A DNA stretch of 6,122 nucleotides, from positions 1 to 6,122 of the forward strand of contig JAJCYN010000521.1 in NCBI GenBank assembly GCA_029262915.1. Direction: 5' to 3'. How positions within the stretch are numbered: the first letter of the stretch is position 1; each line of letters begins with the position of its first letter. The translations under genes were made by a program, and so were the position numbers. Under the pieces are notes generated by a model that saw nothing but the letters and a program-made list of their open reading frames with translations, searched no databases and was not told the origin of the DNA. Below are positions 1-5,744 of the stretch, piece after piece. Source of the DNA: Flavobacteriales bacterium. Lineage in GTDB: Bacteria; Bacteroidota; Bacteroidia; Flavobacteriales_E; Vicingaceae.

Positions 1-625
1 ACATCTTAGGTTCCTGACACTTTAACGACAAATCTTCTAATTCTGATTTAATAGAATGTAACCCTAATCGATGTGCTAAAGGAGCATATAAAAACAAAGT
101 TTCAGAAGCAATTTTCAACTGCTTATCTCTTCTCATCGAACCAATAGTTCTCATATTGTGAAGTCTATCCGCAATCTTTATTAAAATAACCCTAACATCT
201 TCTGATAGTGTTAGTAATATCTTTCTAAAATTCTCTGCTTGAAGCGAAACATTGTAGTCTACAACTCCAGAAATTTTAGTTAACCCGTCAATAATTAATG
301 CTTCTTTTTCTCCAAAATTATTCTTAATATCTTCTAATTCTATTTCTGTATCTTCAACCGTATCATGTAATAATGCGCATATAATTGATGTAGCTCCTAA
401 ACCAATTTCTTCCGCACAAATTCGTGCCACAGCAATTGGATGAAAAATATATGGTTCTCCCGATTTTCTTCTGTCATTTTTGTGTGCTTCTAACGCTACA
501 TCAAATGCTTTCCTAATTCGTTTTTTTGTTGTATCATCTTTTTTAGAATGCTTTGCAGTTCTCAACAAACCATTATAGGCTTGTAAGATCTCCTTTTTCT
601 CCTTTTCTAAATCTATTTCGGGCAT
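1..625 (-). CDS. relA/spoT: RelA/SpoT homologue, bifunctional (p)ppGpp synthetase/hydrolase, N-terminal part (runs off the window)
   Basis: This is the first 208 residues of a long RSH protein that makes and degrades the alarmone (p)ppGpp in the cytoplasm. I translated it by hand from the ATG at 625 to the window edge. The HD hydrolase domain is present and looks intact: RRKSGEPYIFHP (about 52-63, metal ligand His62), LLHDTVEDT (about 85-93, HD pair 87-88 and Glu91-Asp92), GLTKISG (114-120), QAENFRKILLTL (129-140) and IADRLHNMRT (151-160, Asp153 and Asn157). The following APLAHRLGL segment (181-189) leads towards the synthetase domain, which lies outside the window, as do TGS and ACT. RelA-type proteins with a dead HD site lose these residues, so hydrolase activity is expected here. 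The gene starts 9 bases after the paaJ stop, so it could be co-transcribed with paaJ. I see no promoter box in the short gap. I cannot tell whether it is the RelA or SpoT paralogue. Confidence 0.93.
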   Translation of the reverse strand, partial: MPEIDLEKEKKEILQAYNGLLRTAKHSKKDDTTKKRIRKAFDVALEAHKNDRRKSGEPYIFHPIAVARICAEEIGLGATSIICALLHDTVEDTEIELEDIKNNFGEKEALIIDGLTKISGVVDYNVSLQAENFRKILLTLSEDVRVILIKIADRLHNMRTIGSMRRDKQLKIASETLFLYAPLAHRLGLHSIKSELEDLSLKCQEPKM

Positions 626-634
626 AGTATATAA

Positions 635-1843
635 TTATACTCTTTCTATTATAGTTGCATATCCTTGTCCAACTCCAATACACATGGTTACTAAAGCATA
701 TTTTTTATTCGTTTTTTGGAGTTCAATGGCAGCTGTTTGTAAAATTCTTGAGCCAGTCATTCCTAAAGGATGGCCAATTGCAATTGCTCCACCATTTGGA
801 TTTATTCGAGCATCATCATCTGCCAATTTCATTTTACGTGTACAAGCCAAAGCTTGAGCAGCAAAGGCTTCATTCAATTCAATTACATCCATATCATCCA
901 TTGTTAAACCTGCTCTTTTTAATGCTTTTTCTGAAGCATAAACGGGGCCAACTCCCATAATACGAGGCTCAACTCCTGCAATTGCACTCGATACAATTCG
1001 TGCTATTGGTTTTAAATTATATTTACTCGCAGCTTCTTCTGACGCAATTAGCATTGCTGCAGCCCCATCATTTAATCCAGACGCATTACCTGCTGTTACA
1101 CTTCCGCCTTCTTTTTTGAAAGCTGCTCTTAGTTTTCCTAAAACTTCTAAAGAACTTGTTGGTTTGATAAATTCATCTTTATCAAAAATTAAATTATCCT
1201 TTTTACGTTGAGGAATATGAACAGCTACAATTTCTTCTGCCAATCTTCCATTCTGTTGAGCTTCTGTAGCTTTCATTTGACTCCAATAAGCAAATTGATC
1301 TTGGTCTTCTCTACTAATTTTATACATCTCCACTAAATTCTCTGCAGTCTGTCCCATTCCTTCTGTGCCATATAAATCATCCATTTTAGGATTGATAAAA
1401 CGCCATCCAAAACTTGAATCATACATTTTAGAATCTGTACCATAAGGTCTTGCAGATTTGGAAATTACATAAGGTCCTCTCGACATATTCTCTACTCCTC
1501 CTGTCACATAAATATCTCCATCTCCTAATTTAATTGCTCTTGAAGCATTAATCGCTGAAGCCATTCCAGACGAACACAATCTATTGATTGTTTCTCCTCC
1601 AACTTGCCACGGTAAACCAGCCAATAAACCACACATTCGGGCAACATTTCTATTATCTTCTCCCGCTTGATTTGCACAACCAAACAATACATCTTCAATT
1701 TCTTCGGTAATTAAACTTGGATTTCTTTTAATCAATTCTCTAATTGCAATTGCTCCCAAATCATCTGTTCTAACTGCAGCTAATGTCCCTCCAAAGTTTC
1801 CTATAGGAGTTCTAATTGCATCTATAATATAAGCTTCTTTCAT
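635..1843 (-). CDS. paaJ: 3-oxoadipyl-CoA / 3-oxo-5,6-dehydrosuberyl-CoA thiolase (PaaJ/PcaF type)
   Basis: This is a complete 402-residue thiolase, the normal length for PaaJ/PcaF enzymes. Thiolases cleave 3-oxoacyl-CoA with free CoA in the cytoplasm; in phenylacetate degradation PaaJ acts twice, ending with 3-oxoadipyl-CoA to acetyl-CoA plus succinyl-CoA. The nucleophilic Cys90 lies in NRLCSSGMAS, the oxyanion-site NEAF is at 324-327, His358 is in GHPLG, and the acid/base Cys388 is in MCIGVGQG. Substrate assignment rests on the paaG-H-I neighbours; from sequence alone it could be a general acetyl-CoA acetyltransferase. It starts 9 bases after the toxin gene and ends 9 bases before the RSH gene, so it probably shares transcripts with both. 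The two toxin-antitoxin genes separate it from the rest of the paa genes, so it may depend on read-through or on the promoter near 2708-2740. There is no Shine-Dalgarno sequence, as is usual in Bacteroidetes. Confidence 0.9.
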   Translation of the reverse strand: MKEAYIIDAIRTPIGNFGGTLAAVRTDDLGAIAIRELIKRNPSLITEEIEDVLFGCANQAGEDNRNVARMCGLLAGLPWQVGGETINRLCSSGMASAINASRAIKLGDGDIYVTGGVENMSRGPYVISKSARPYGTDSKMYDSSFGWRFINPKMDDLYGTEGMGQTAENLVEMYKISREDQDQFAYWSQMKATEAQQNGRLAEEIVAVHIPQRKKDNLIFDKDEFIKPTSSLEVLGKLRAAFKKEGGSVTAGNASGLNDGAAAMLIASEEAASKYNLKPIARIVSSAIAGVEPRIMGVGPVYASEKALKRAGLTMDDMDVIELNEAFAAQALACTRKMKLADDDARINPNGGAIAIGHPLGMTGSRILQTAAIELQKTNKKYALVTMCIGVGQGYATIIERV

Positions 1844-1852
1844 ATCTAGGTT

Positions 1853-2464
1853 TTATAAAAATTTAATCGTTTCTTTTTCTATTTTTTGTTTTACTTCTTC
1901 CCAAGAAACATCTACTAGCATATTACAATCAGGCTGATTTTCAGCATCGTCAAAATAAACTAAACTTTTTAAAGTCAAAATATCTACATGATTGGGATAT
2001 TTTAAATTAACCAGTTGCAAAAGTTTATCCAAGTTAAATTTTTGTAATAAAAAATAAATGTCAACGAAGTCTTTTTTTGTTCCTCGATTACGGACTGCAT
2101 TTAATTTCATTGCAGCGATGTCTTCTAGAGAAGATAACCTCAAGCTTCTGGCAATTAAAACAGGCTTTAACAATGGGTATTGATGTGCTATAAAATCAAA
2201 TTTAACCTCATCGATTGTTCCGCTTATTGCATTTCTATCAATAGCAAAAATTTGAGCATCAAACTCATCAATCAGAACTTCTTTTAACTTTTTCTGGTTA
2301 AAACTTGTTAAAGAAAAAAAATCTAAATCAACGGAAACTCGGTGTCCAAACTGTAGAGCTAGAGCAGTACCTCCAACTAAAAAGAAATCATTAAACTGCT
2401 GATTGCAACAAATTTTTTCTAATAATTCCAATGTGTATTTGTTGACTGTATCTGTTTGTAACAT
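1853..2464 (-). CDS. AbiEii/AbiGii-family nucleotidyltransferase, probable toxin
   Basis: This 203-residue protein belongs to the AbiEii-type (DUF1814) nucleotidyltransferase-like family. The polymerase-beta-fold signature is clear: VGGTALALQFGHR (30-42), then the metal-binding pair in SVDLDFFS (Asp46, Asp48), and a third acidic residue in KFDF (Asp90). The C-terminal family block is SLEDIAAMKLNAVRNRGTKK (112-131) followed by DFVDIYFLL (132-140), with the conserved Lys120 and Asp132. Characterised relatives (AbiEii, MenT) are toxins that use nucleotides to disable a target; MenT3 modifies tRNA acceptor ends. No target can be read here. The ATG lies inside the end of the upstream antitoxin-like gene (46-base overlap), and there is no alternative ATG before the catalytic motif, so this start is well supported. 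The overlap suggests translational coupling. All expected catalytic residues are present, so I see no sign of decay. The toxin role is inferred from family and arrangement. Confidence 0.85.
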   Translation of the reverse strand: MLQTDTVNKYTLELLEKICCNQQFNDFFLVGGTALALQFGHRVSVDLDFFSLTSFNQKKLKEVLIDEFDAQIFAIDRNAISGTIDEVKFDFIAHQYPLLKPVLIARSLRLSSLEDIAAMKLNAVRNRGTKKDFVDIYFLLQKFNLDKLLQLVNLKYPNHVDILTLKSLVYFDDAENQPDCNMLVDVSWEEVKQKIEKETIKFL

Positions 2465-2703
2465 TTAAATTTTAATACTGGTATTTTTAAAATTAAACTC
2501 AAAAAATTTAGTGTCTTTTTATCTAAAACTCTAATTTGAAGTGCTTCCTCTTCTATTTTATCTAGCCCATAAAATGCTTTCAATATATGCCAATCTTCTA
2601 AATCTCCACAAGTAACAACTCTTTCTATTACTAAACGTGAGTGTTTTTGAAAATCTATTGAATCCACGTTAACATCCCAAAAAATATGTTTTGAAAACTG
2701 CAT
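2419..2703 (-). CDS. DUF6922-like small protein, probable antitoxin of the AbiEii-type pair
   Basis: This is a 94-residue soluble protein without signal peptide or membrane segment. From memory it resembles the Bacteroidetes family DUF6922, recognised by an N-terminal FWDV (8-11), IERVVTCGDLEDW (26-38) and a following AFYG (43-46), with a basic or aromatic C-terminus (KFKCYK, 78-83). I recall such proteins being encoded just upstream of AbiEii-like nucleotidyltransferases, where they would act as the antitoxin; that pairing is also what this window shows. The downstream toxin gene starts inside the last 15 codons of this one. It is not the winged-helix AbiEi antitoxin of the classical AbiE system. 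No other ATG exists in the frame, so the start at 2703 is firm. A TACCTTTG promoter box ends only 4 bases before the ATG, implying a leaderless or nearly leaderless transcript. Function as antitoxin or autorepressor is inference. Confidence 0.75.
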   Translation of the reverse strand: MQFSKHIFWDVNVDSIDFQKHSRLVIERVVTCGDLEDWHILKAFYGLDKIEEEALQIRVLDKKTLNFLSLILKIPVLKFKCYKQIQSTNTHWNY

Positions 2704-2740
2704 TGCTCAAAGGTAAGAAAATAGTACTTTATTTTGACAA
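2704..2740 (-). promoter_or_regulatory. Bacteroidetes-type promoter of the toxin-antitoxin pair
   Basis: On the minus strand TACCTTTG (2715-2708) matches the TAnnTTTG -7 box exactly, and a TTG (2740-2738) lies 22 bases upstream, within the 17-23 base range I recall for flavobacterial promoters. The expected transcription start is about 2704, right at the ATG (2703). The -33 element sits just past the paaI stop codon (2745), so the promoter occupies the whole 41-base gap between paaI and the antitoxin gene. It would also serve paaJ and possibly the RSH gene. Confidence 0.6.
2718..2735. promoter_or_regulatory. Inverted repeat between the -33 and -7 boxes, candidate operator
   Basis: AAAATA and TATTTT form a perfect 6+6 inverted repeat around a 6-base centre, read on the minus strand, placed exactly between the two promoter boxes. 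Toxin-antitoxin operons are usually autorepressed at such a place. The repeat is very AT-rich, so it could occur by chance. Which protein would bind it, if any, is unknown. Confidence 0.3.
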
Positions 2741-2744
2741 GGTT

Positions 2745-3161
2745 CTAAAACCAATCTTTACTTGTTCGATAAACTGTTCCTTTAAACAAGGCTACTATTT
2801 CTTCTTGTTGATTGGTTATTATTATTTCGTAAATCGCAATTTTATTGGTCATTGATTTTTCTACTGCTTTTGCAGTAATCACATCACCAATTAAACATTG
2901 TTTTGTATGAGAAATAGATGTTTCTACAGAAACACTTTTTCTTCCATGAGAATTAGAAGCAAATGCTAATGCACTATCCGCCAAACTGTAAGTAATTCCT
3001 CCATGAGCAATTTTAAATCCATTGGTCATTTCTTCCCTTACGGTTAGCTTTAATTCACAACTTCCTTCTTTTACCTCAGCAACTTCTATACCTAACCATT
3101 TGCTGAAATCATCATTTTCAAACATTTGGTTCACTACTCTATTTGGGATGTTGTTTTTCAT
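2745..3161 (-). CDS. paaI: PaaI-type hotdog-fold acyl-CoA thioesterase
   Basis: This small hotdog thioesterase hydrolyses hydroxyphenylacetyl-CoA and related CoA esters that would otherwise trap CoA when the phenylacetate pathway stalls. From the first possible ATG (3179) it has 144 residues. The family signature is NGFKIAHGGITYSLADSA (53-70 in that numbering), with HGG at 59-61 and the catalytic-type Asp68. The text MFENDDFSKWLGIEV lines up with MYENDACAKALGIDI that I recall from E. coli PaaI, which places the natural start near the second Met. I prefer that start (3161, 138 residues): it is preceded by an A-rich leader ending AAAGAAAAC, whereas the ATG at 3179 lies inside the terminal inverted repeat of the intergenic element at 3175-3264. 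The gene follows paaH and ends 41 bases before the antitoxin gene, with no terminator seen between them. Confidence 0.88.
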   Translation of the reverse strand: MKNNIPNRVVNQMFENDDFSKWLGIEVAEVKEGSCELKLTVREEMTNGFKIAHGGITYSLADSALAFASNSHGRKSVSVETSISHTKQCLIGDVITAKAVEKSMTNKIAIYEIIITNQQEEIVALFKGTVYRTSKDWF

Positions 3162-3174
3162 GTTTTCTTTTTTT

Positions 3175-3264
3175 GTCATACCGACCGAAGCGGAGGTATC
3201 CTTTTACTTTTAAGTTACAAACTCAAAAGATTCCTCGACTTCGTTTCTCTCCACTCGGAATGAC
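3175..3264. repeat. 90-bp palindromic intergenic element (REP/MITE-like)
   Basis: The ends are near-perfect inverted repeats, GTCATACCGA (3175-3184) and TCGGAATGAC (3255-3264), differing at one base. Inside are three hairpins: ATACC/GGTAT (3178-3182 with 3195-3199), a central CTTTTaAGTT-aca-AACTcAAAAG (3207-3229), and ATTCC/GGAAT (3230-3234 with 3257-3261). The whole element is thus one long imperfect palindrome centred near 3218. It fills the paaH-paaI gap and covers the longer candidate ATG of paaI. No coding capacity is evident, so any movement would need a transposase elsewhere. Confidence 0.75.
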
Positions 3265-3273
3265 ATTTCATTT

Positions 3274-4440
3274 TTAATAAAAAGTTTTATTTTCTCTTAC
3301 CATTCTTCTTATTAATACACTTGGTCGGTAACGGTCTTCACCATACTCCTGAAACATCTCTTCCAATTTACTCAAAACATTATCTAAACCAACCTCATCT
3401 GCCCAGGTCAACAATCCTTTTGGATAATTTACCCCATTAGTCATTGCTAAATCAATATCTTCTTTAGAAGCAATGTTTAAAAATAATGCATCTGCTGCTT
3501 CATTAATTAGCATAGCTAATATTCGTTTGTAAATCTGTTTGCCTAATTCCTTATCTTTGTTTGGTTCAGGTTTTACCGCATTTTCTGAATAATCGTAATA
3601 ACCTCTTCCTGATTTACGGCCATACCAACCAGCTTCTGAATGTCTTTTTTGAGTTAATGAAGGTTTGTATCTTGGATCGTAATAGAAGGCAGCAAAAACT
3701 GTTTCTGTTACGGTATAATTAATGTCATTACCAATGTAATCCATCAATGTAAACGGGCCCATTTTGAAACCAGCCAATTCTGTCATTGCCCAATCAATAG
3801 TTGCAAAATCTGCAATGCCTTCTTCATAAATTTTTAATGCTTCTCCGTAAAACGGACGAGCCACTCTATTCACAATAAAACCTGGTGTATCTTTGGTTAA
3901 CACAGTTACTTTTTTCCAACCGTCAATTAATTGGCGAGCACTAGTAGTTGTATTCTCTGAGGTTTGTACTGCAGGAATAATTTCTACCAATGGCATTAAT
4001 GGTGCTGGATTAAAAAAATGAATTCCGATTACCCTGTCTGCTTTATTGCACGCAGCAGCAATTGAAGCAATAGACAAAGAAGATGTATTACTTGCTAAAA
4101 TGCAATCGTCACTAACAATTTCTTCTAACTGAGAAAAAACTTGTTGTTTAATATCTAAATTTTCAATAATGGCTTCAATTACAATTCCACAGTCAGAAAA
4201 ATCATTAATATTATTCGAAAAATTTATTCTTCCAATAACCTTATTCGAAGTTACTTCATCAATTCTTTCTTTTTCTACTAATCGAGCTAATATTTTTTTG
4301 AGGCTCGCTTCTGCTTTCGCTAATGCGTCATCATTTAAATCTACCAGTACAACTTGATGCTCTTGTGTTGCCGTGATTTGTGCAATACCACTTCCCATTG
4401 AACCAGCCCCTAAAACTCCTACTATTGTTTCTTTATTCAT
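3274..4440 (-). CDS. paaH: 3-hydroxyacyl-CoA dehydrogenase, probably (3S)-3-hydroxyadipyl-CoA dehydrogenase (PaaH/PaaC)
   Basis: This 388-residue NAD-dependent enzyme oxidises a 3-hydroxyacyl-CoA to the 3-oxo form; in this pathway it would produce 3-oxoadipyl-CoA for PaaJ. The N-terminal Rossmann motif is GAGSMGSGIA (11-20). The active-site residues of the family are visible: Ser120 in SNTSS, His141 in GIHFFNPAPLMP, Glu153 in LVEII and Asn191 in GFIVNR. A first C-terminal helical domain follows (about 190-285), and a second, shorter one (about 305-385, with INEAADALF and GVNYPKGLL). It is shorter than the roughly 475-residue E. coli PaaH but has both C-terminal units, so I do not read it as truncated. 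The ATG is 5 bases after the lipoprotein stop, implying co-transcription. The leader contains AAGAAAAATAAAC, shared with paaG. Pathway assignment comes from paaG, paaI and paaJ nearby; a generic fatty-acid 3-hydroxyacyl-CoA dehydrogenase is the alternative. Confidence 0.9.
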   Translation of the reverse strand: MNKETIVGVLGAGSMGSGIAQITATQEHQVVLVDLNDDALAKAEASLKKILARLVEKERIDEVTSNKVIGRINFSNNINDFSDCGIVIEAIIENLDIKQQVFSQLEEIVSDDCILASNTSSLSIASIAAACNKADRVIGIHFFNPAPLMPLVEIIPAVQTSENTTTSARQLIDGWKKVTVLTKDTPGFIVNRVARPFYGEALKIYEEGIADFATIDWAMTELAGFKMGPFTLMDYIGNDINYTVTETVFAAFYYDPRYKPSLTQKRHSEAGWYGRKSGRGYYDYSENAVKPEPNKDKELGKQIYKRILAMLINEAADALFLNIASKEDIDLAMTNGVNYPKGLLTWADEVGLDNVLSKLEEMFQEYGEDRYRPSVLIRRMVRENKTFY

Positions 4441-4445
4441 TTAGT

Positions 4446-4823
4446 TTATTTTTCTTCTAAAGCCATTGCAGATAAAGCTGCTTGATCTGGAAACGAAACA
4501 CCATTCTTTCCTGCATCTGATTCTAACATACTATCAATAATCTCCATTTCTGAAACTCCTTTAACAGCTTTTCTTAAATTTATTAATGCACTTGCACATT
4601 TTTCATAATTTTTTTCAGTCACCTCAACATTATAGGCTTTCATTACAGCATCCATTTTTGTTTTAACCTCTTCTTCTGATTGCTTTCCATCAAAGGTAGT
4701 AACCATCATTTCTATGGCTAATGGTTTTGGTTTATTATTAGAAGAAGCATCTCCACTACATCCAAATATTAAGAAAGATGCTGATAATAACCCTGCTATT
4801 AAAACCTTGTTAAATCTTTTCAT
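4446..4823 (-). CDS. Small lipoprotein of unknown function inside the paa operon
   Basis: I do not recognise this 125-residue protein. It starts with a lipoprotein signal: MKRFNK, a hydrophobic stretch (7-20) and LIFGC, giving a lipidated Cys22. The residues after the cysteine (SGDASSNN) form a short polar linker without the strongly acidic run linked to surface export in Bacteroidetes, so a periplasm-facing membrane anchor is more likely. The mature part (about 33-125) is charged and looks helical: EMMVTTFDGKQSEEEVKTKM, then a segment with KNYEKCASALINLRKAV including a lone Cys76, and a tail rich in Glu and Ala. No catalytic motif is visible. It lies between paaG and paaH, 5 bases ahead of paaH, so it is almost certainly transcribed with it. 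A role in sensing, transport or envelope response to aromatic acids is only a guess; it may be an unrelated passenger. Confidence 0.8.
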   Translation of the reverse strand: MKRFNKVLIAGLLSASFLIFGCSGDASSNNKPKPLAIEMMVTTFDGKQSEEEVKTKMDAVMKAYNVEVTEKNYEKCASALINLRKAVKGVSEMEIIDSMLESDAGKNGVSFPDQAALSAMALEEK

Positions 4824-4869
4824 AATTCTATCTTTTAATTTATTTACTATATATAATCTTTCTTTAATT

Positions 4870-4917
4870 CTTCTTTCAATAAATACTTCGACAAGCTCAG
4901 TATGACATTGAAAGAAG
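4870..4917. repeat. Palindromic intergenic repeat with TCGACAAGCTC core, copy 1
   Basis: A perfect 11-bp inverted repeat, CTTCTTTCAAT (4870-4880) and ATTGAAAGAAG (4907-4917), encloses a second stem ATACT/AGTAT (4883-4887 with 4899-4903) around the 11-base loop TCGACAAGCTC. The same loop, with a different but still complementary stem, recurs at 5791-5828. I recall CTTCGACAAGCTCAG-type repeats as common between genes of Bacteroidetes; their function is not known to me. It lies in the paaG-lipoprotein spacer, right after the GC-rich hairpin. Confidence 0.75.
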
Positions 4918-4946
4918 CCCCTCCTTCGGAGGGGTTGGGGAGGCTT
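4915..4946 (-). terminator. GC-rich hairpin directly after paaG, possible terminator or attenuator
   Basis: CCCCTCC (4918-4924) and GGAGGGG (4928-4934) form a perfect 7-bp stem with a 3-base loop, inside outer arms AAGCC (4915-4919) and GGCTT (4942-4946). A second GGAGG (4939-4943) can compete for the same CCTCC. On the minus strand it begins 1 base after the paaG stop codon, but the 3' side reads CTTCTTTC, a poor U-tract, so termination should be partial at best. On the plus strand it ends in TTTTT, but no plus-strand gene precedes it. It may simply be another dispersed repeat. Confidence 0.45.
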
Positions 4947-4947
4947 T

Positions 4948-5724
4948 TTACTCCCCTTTAAATTCTGGTTTTCTTTTTTCTAAAAAAGCATTGACACCTT
5001 CTTTGTAATCAAAGGTTTGGCCTGCTTCTGTTTGAGTTTCATTTTCTAATGCCAATTGCTCAGTTAAATTATTGTTAAACGATTCGTTTAACAATCTCTT
5101 GGTTAAGCCAATTCCTTTGGTTGGCATCTTAGCTAATTTTTGAGCAATTCCTAAAGCAATTTCTTGCAATTCTTCATCCGCAACAGCCTTGTATATCATT
5201 CCTATTTTTTCGGCTTCATCAGCCATTACTTTATCACCTAAAAACATTAAAGCAGCAGATTTTTGCATCCCAATTAAACGAGGCAAATAATAGGTTCCTC
5301 CACTATCTGGTATCAATCCAATTTTACTAAATGCTTGAATAAATGAAACTGAATTTCCCGCCAAAGTAATATCACAAGCCAACGCTAAATTTGCTCCTGC
5401 ACCAGCAGCAACTCCATTTACACCACATACTATTGGTTTTTCAATTTTACGCAAGCGTTCAATAATTGGATTGTAATGTTCTTCAACTATTTTATTCAAT
5501 TCTGTTTGTTGAGGATCAATCGCTTCAGCTAAATCTTGTCCTGCACAAAACGCTTTCCCTTCTCCGGTAATGTAAATTGCTCTTACTTCAGCATTTGCTT
5601 CACATTCATCTAATCGAGCCTGTAAATCAAAAGCCATCTGGCGTACAAAACTGTTGAATTTTTCTGGTCGGTTCAAGGTGATTTTTCCAACACCATTTTC
5701 TATTTCAAATCCAATATTGCTCAT
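4948..5724 (-). CDS. paaG: Ring 1,2-epoxyphenylacetyl-CoA isomerase (PaaG, crotonase family)
   Basis: This 258-residue crotonase-fold enzyme converts the ring epoxide of phenylacetyl-CoA to the seven-membered oxepin-CoA and can shift double bonds in later intermediates. Its similarity to the E. coli PaaG I recall is strong along the whole length: FCAGQDL (59-65), HYNPIIERL (83-91), KPIVCGVNGVAAGAGANLAL (96-115), AFSKIGLIPDSGGT (131-144) and the C-terminal KEGVNAFLEKRKPEF (241-255). The oxyanion hole would come from the AGQD and GVAAGAG segments. Asp140 in IPDSGGT is the catalytic acid of PaaG isomerases, and the two glutamates of true hydratases are not at their usual places, which favours isomerase over PaaF-type hydratase. 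The ATG is preceded by AAGAAAAATAAAC, also found before paaH. It follows the biotin carboxylase gene after a 122-base repeat-filled gap and is followed at once by a GC-rich hairpin. Confidence 0.92.
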   Translation of the reverse strand: MSNIGFEIENGVGKITLNRPEKFNSFVRQMAFDLQARLDECEANAEVRAIYITGEGKAFCAGQDLAEAIDPQQTELNKIVEEHYNPIIERLRKIEKPIVCGVNGVAAGAGANLALACDITLAGNSVSFIQAFSKIGLIPDSGGTYYLPRLIGMQKSAALMFLGDKVMADEAEKIGMIYKAVADEELQEIALGIAQKLAKMPTKGIGLTKRLLNESFNNNLTEQLALENETQTEAGQTFDYKEGVNAFLEKRKPEFKGE

Positions 5725-5744
5725 TGTTTATTTTTCTTTATTCT

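Noticed and set aside
626..665. TTGGACA and TATAAT-like boxes before the RSH gene
   Set aside because: The spacing is only about 12 bases, and Bacteroidetes promoters do not use this consensus; no TAnnTTTG box is present.
655..960. Plus-strand open frame of 101 codons opposite paaJ
   Set aside because: It is fully antisense to the conserved thiolase, and its Leu/His/Gln-rich composition is typical of a shadow frame.
3022..3213. Plus-strand open frame opposite paaI and the 90-bp repeat
   Set aside because: Shadow of paaI; its end is repeat sequence.
3175..3264. CRISPR repeat or insertion sequence
   Set aside because: There are no regularly spaced direct repeats with unique spacers and no transposase; the structure is a short palindromic element.
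4169..4357. Plus-strand open frame opposite the Rossmann part of paaH
   Set aside because: Shadow frame; the minus strand carries intact NAD-binding and active-site motifs here.
4714..4905. Plus-strand open frame opposite the lipoprotein start
   Set aside because: It is the reverse of a lipoprotein signal region and runs into a repeat; its hydrophobic look follows from AT-rich sequence.
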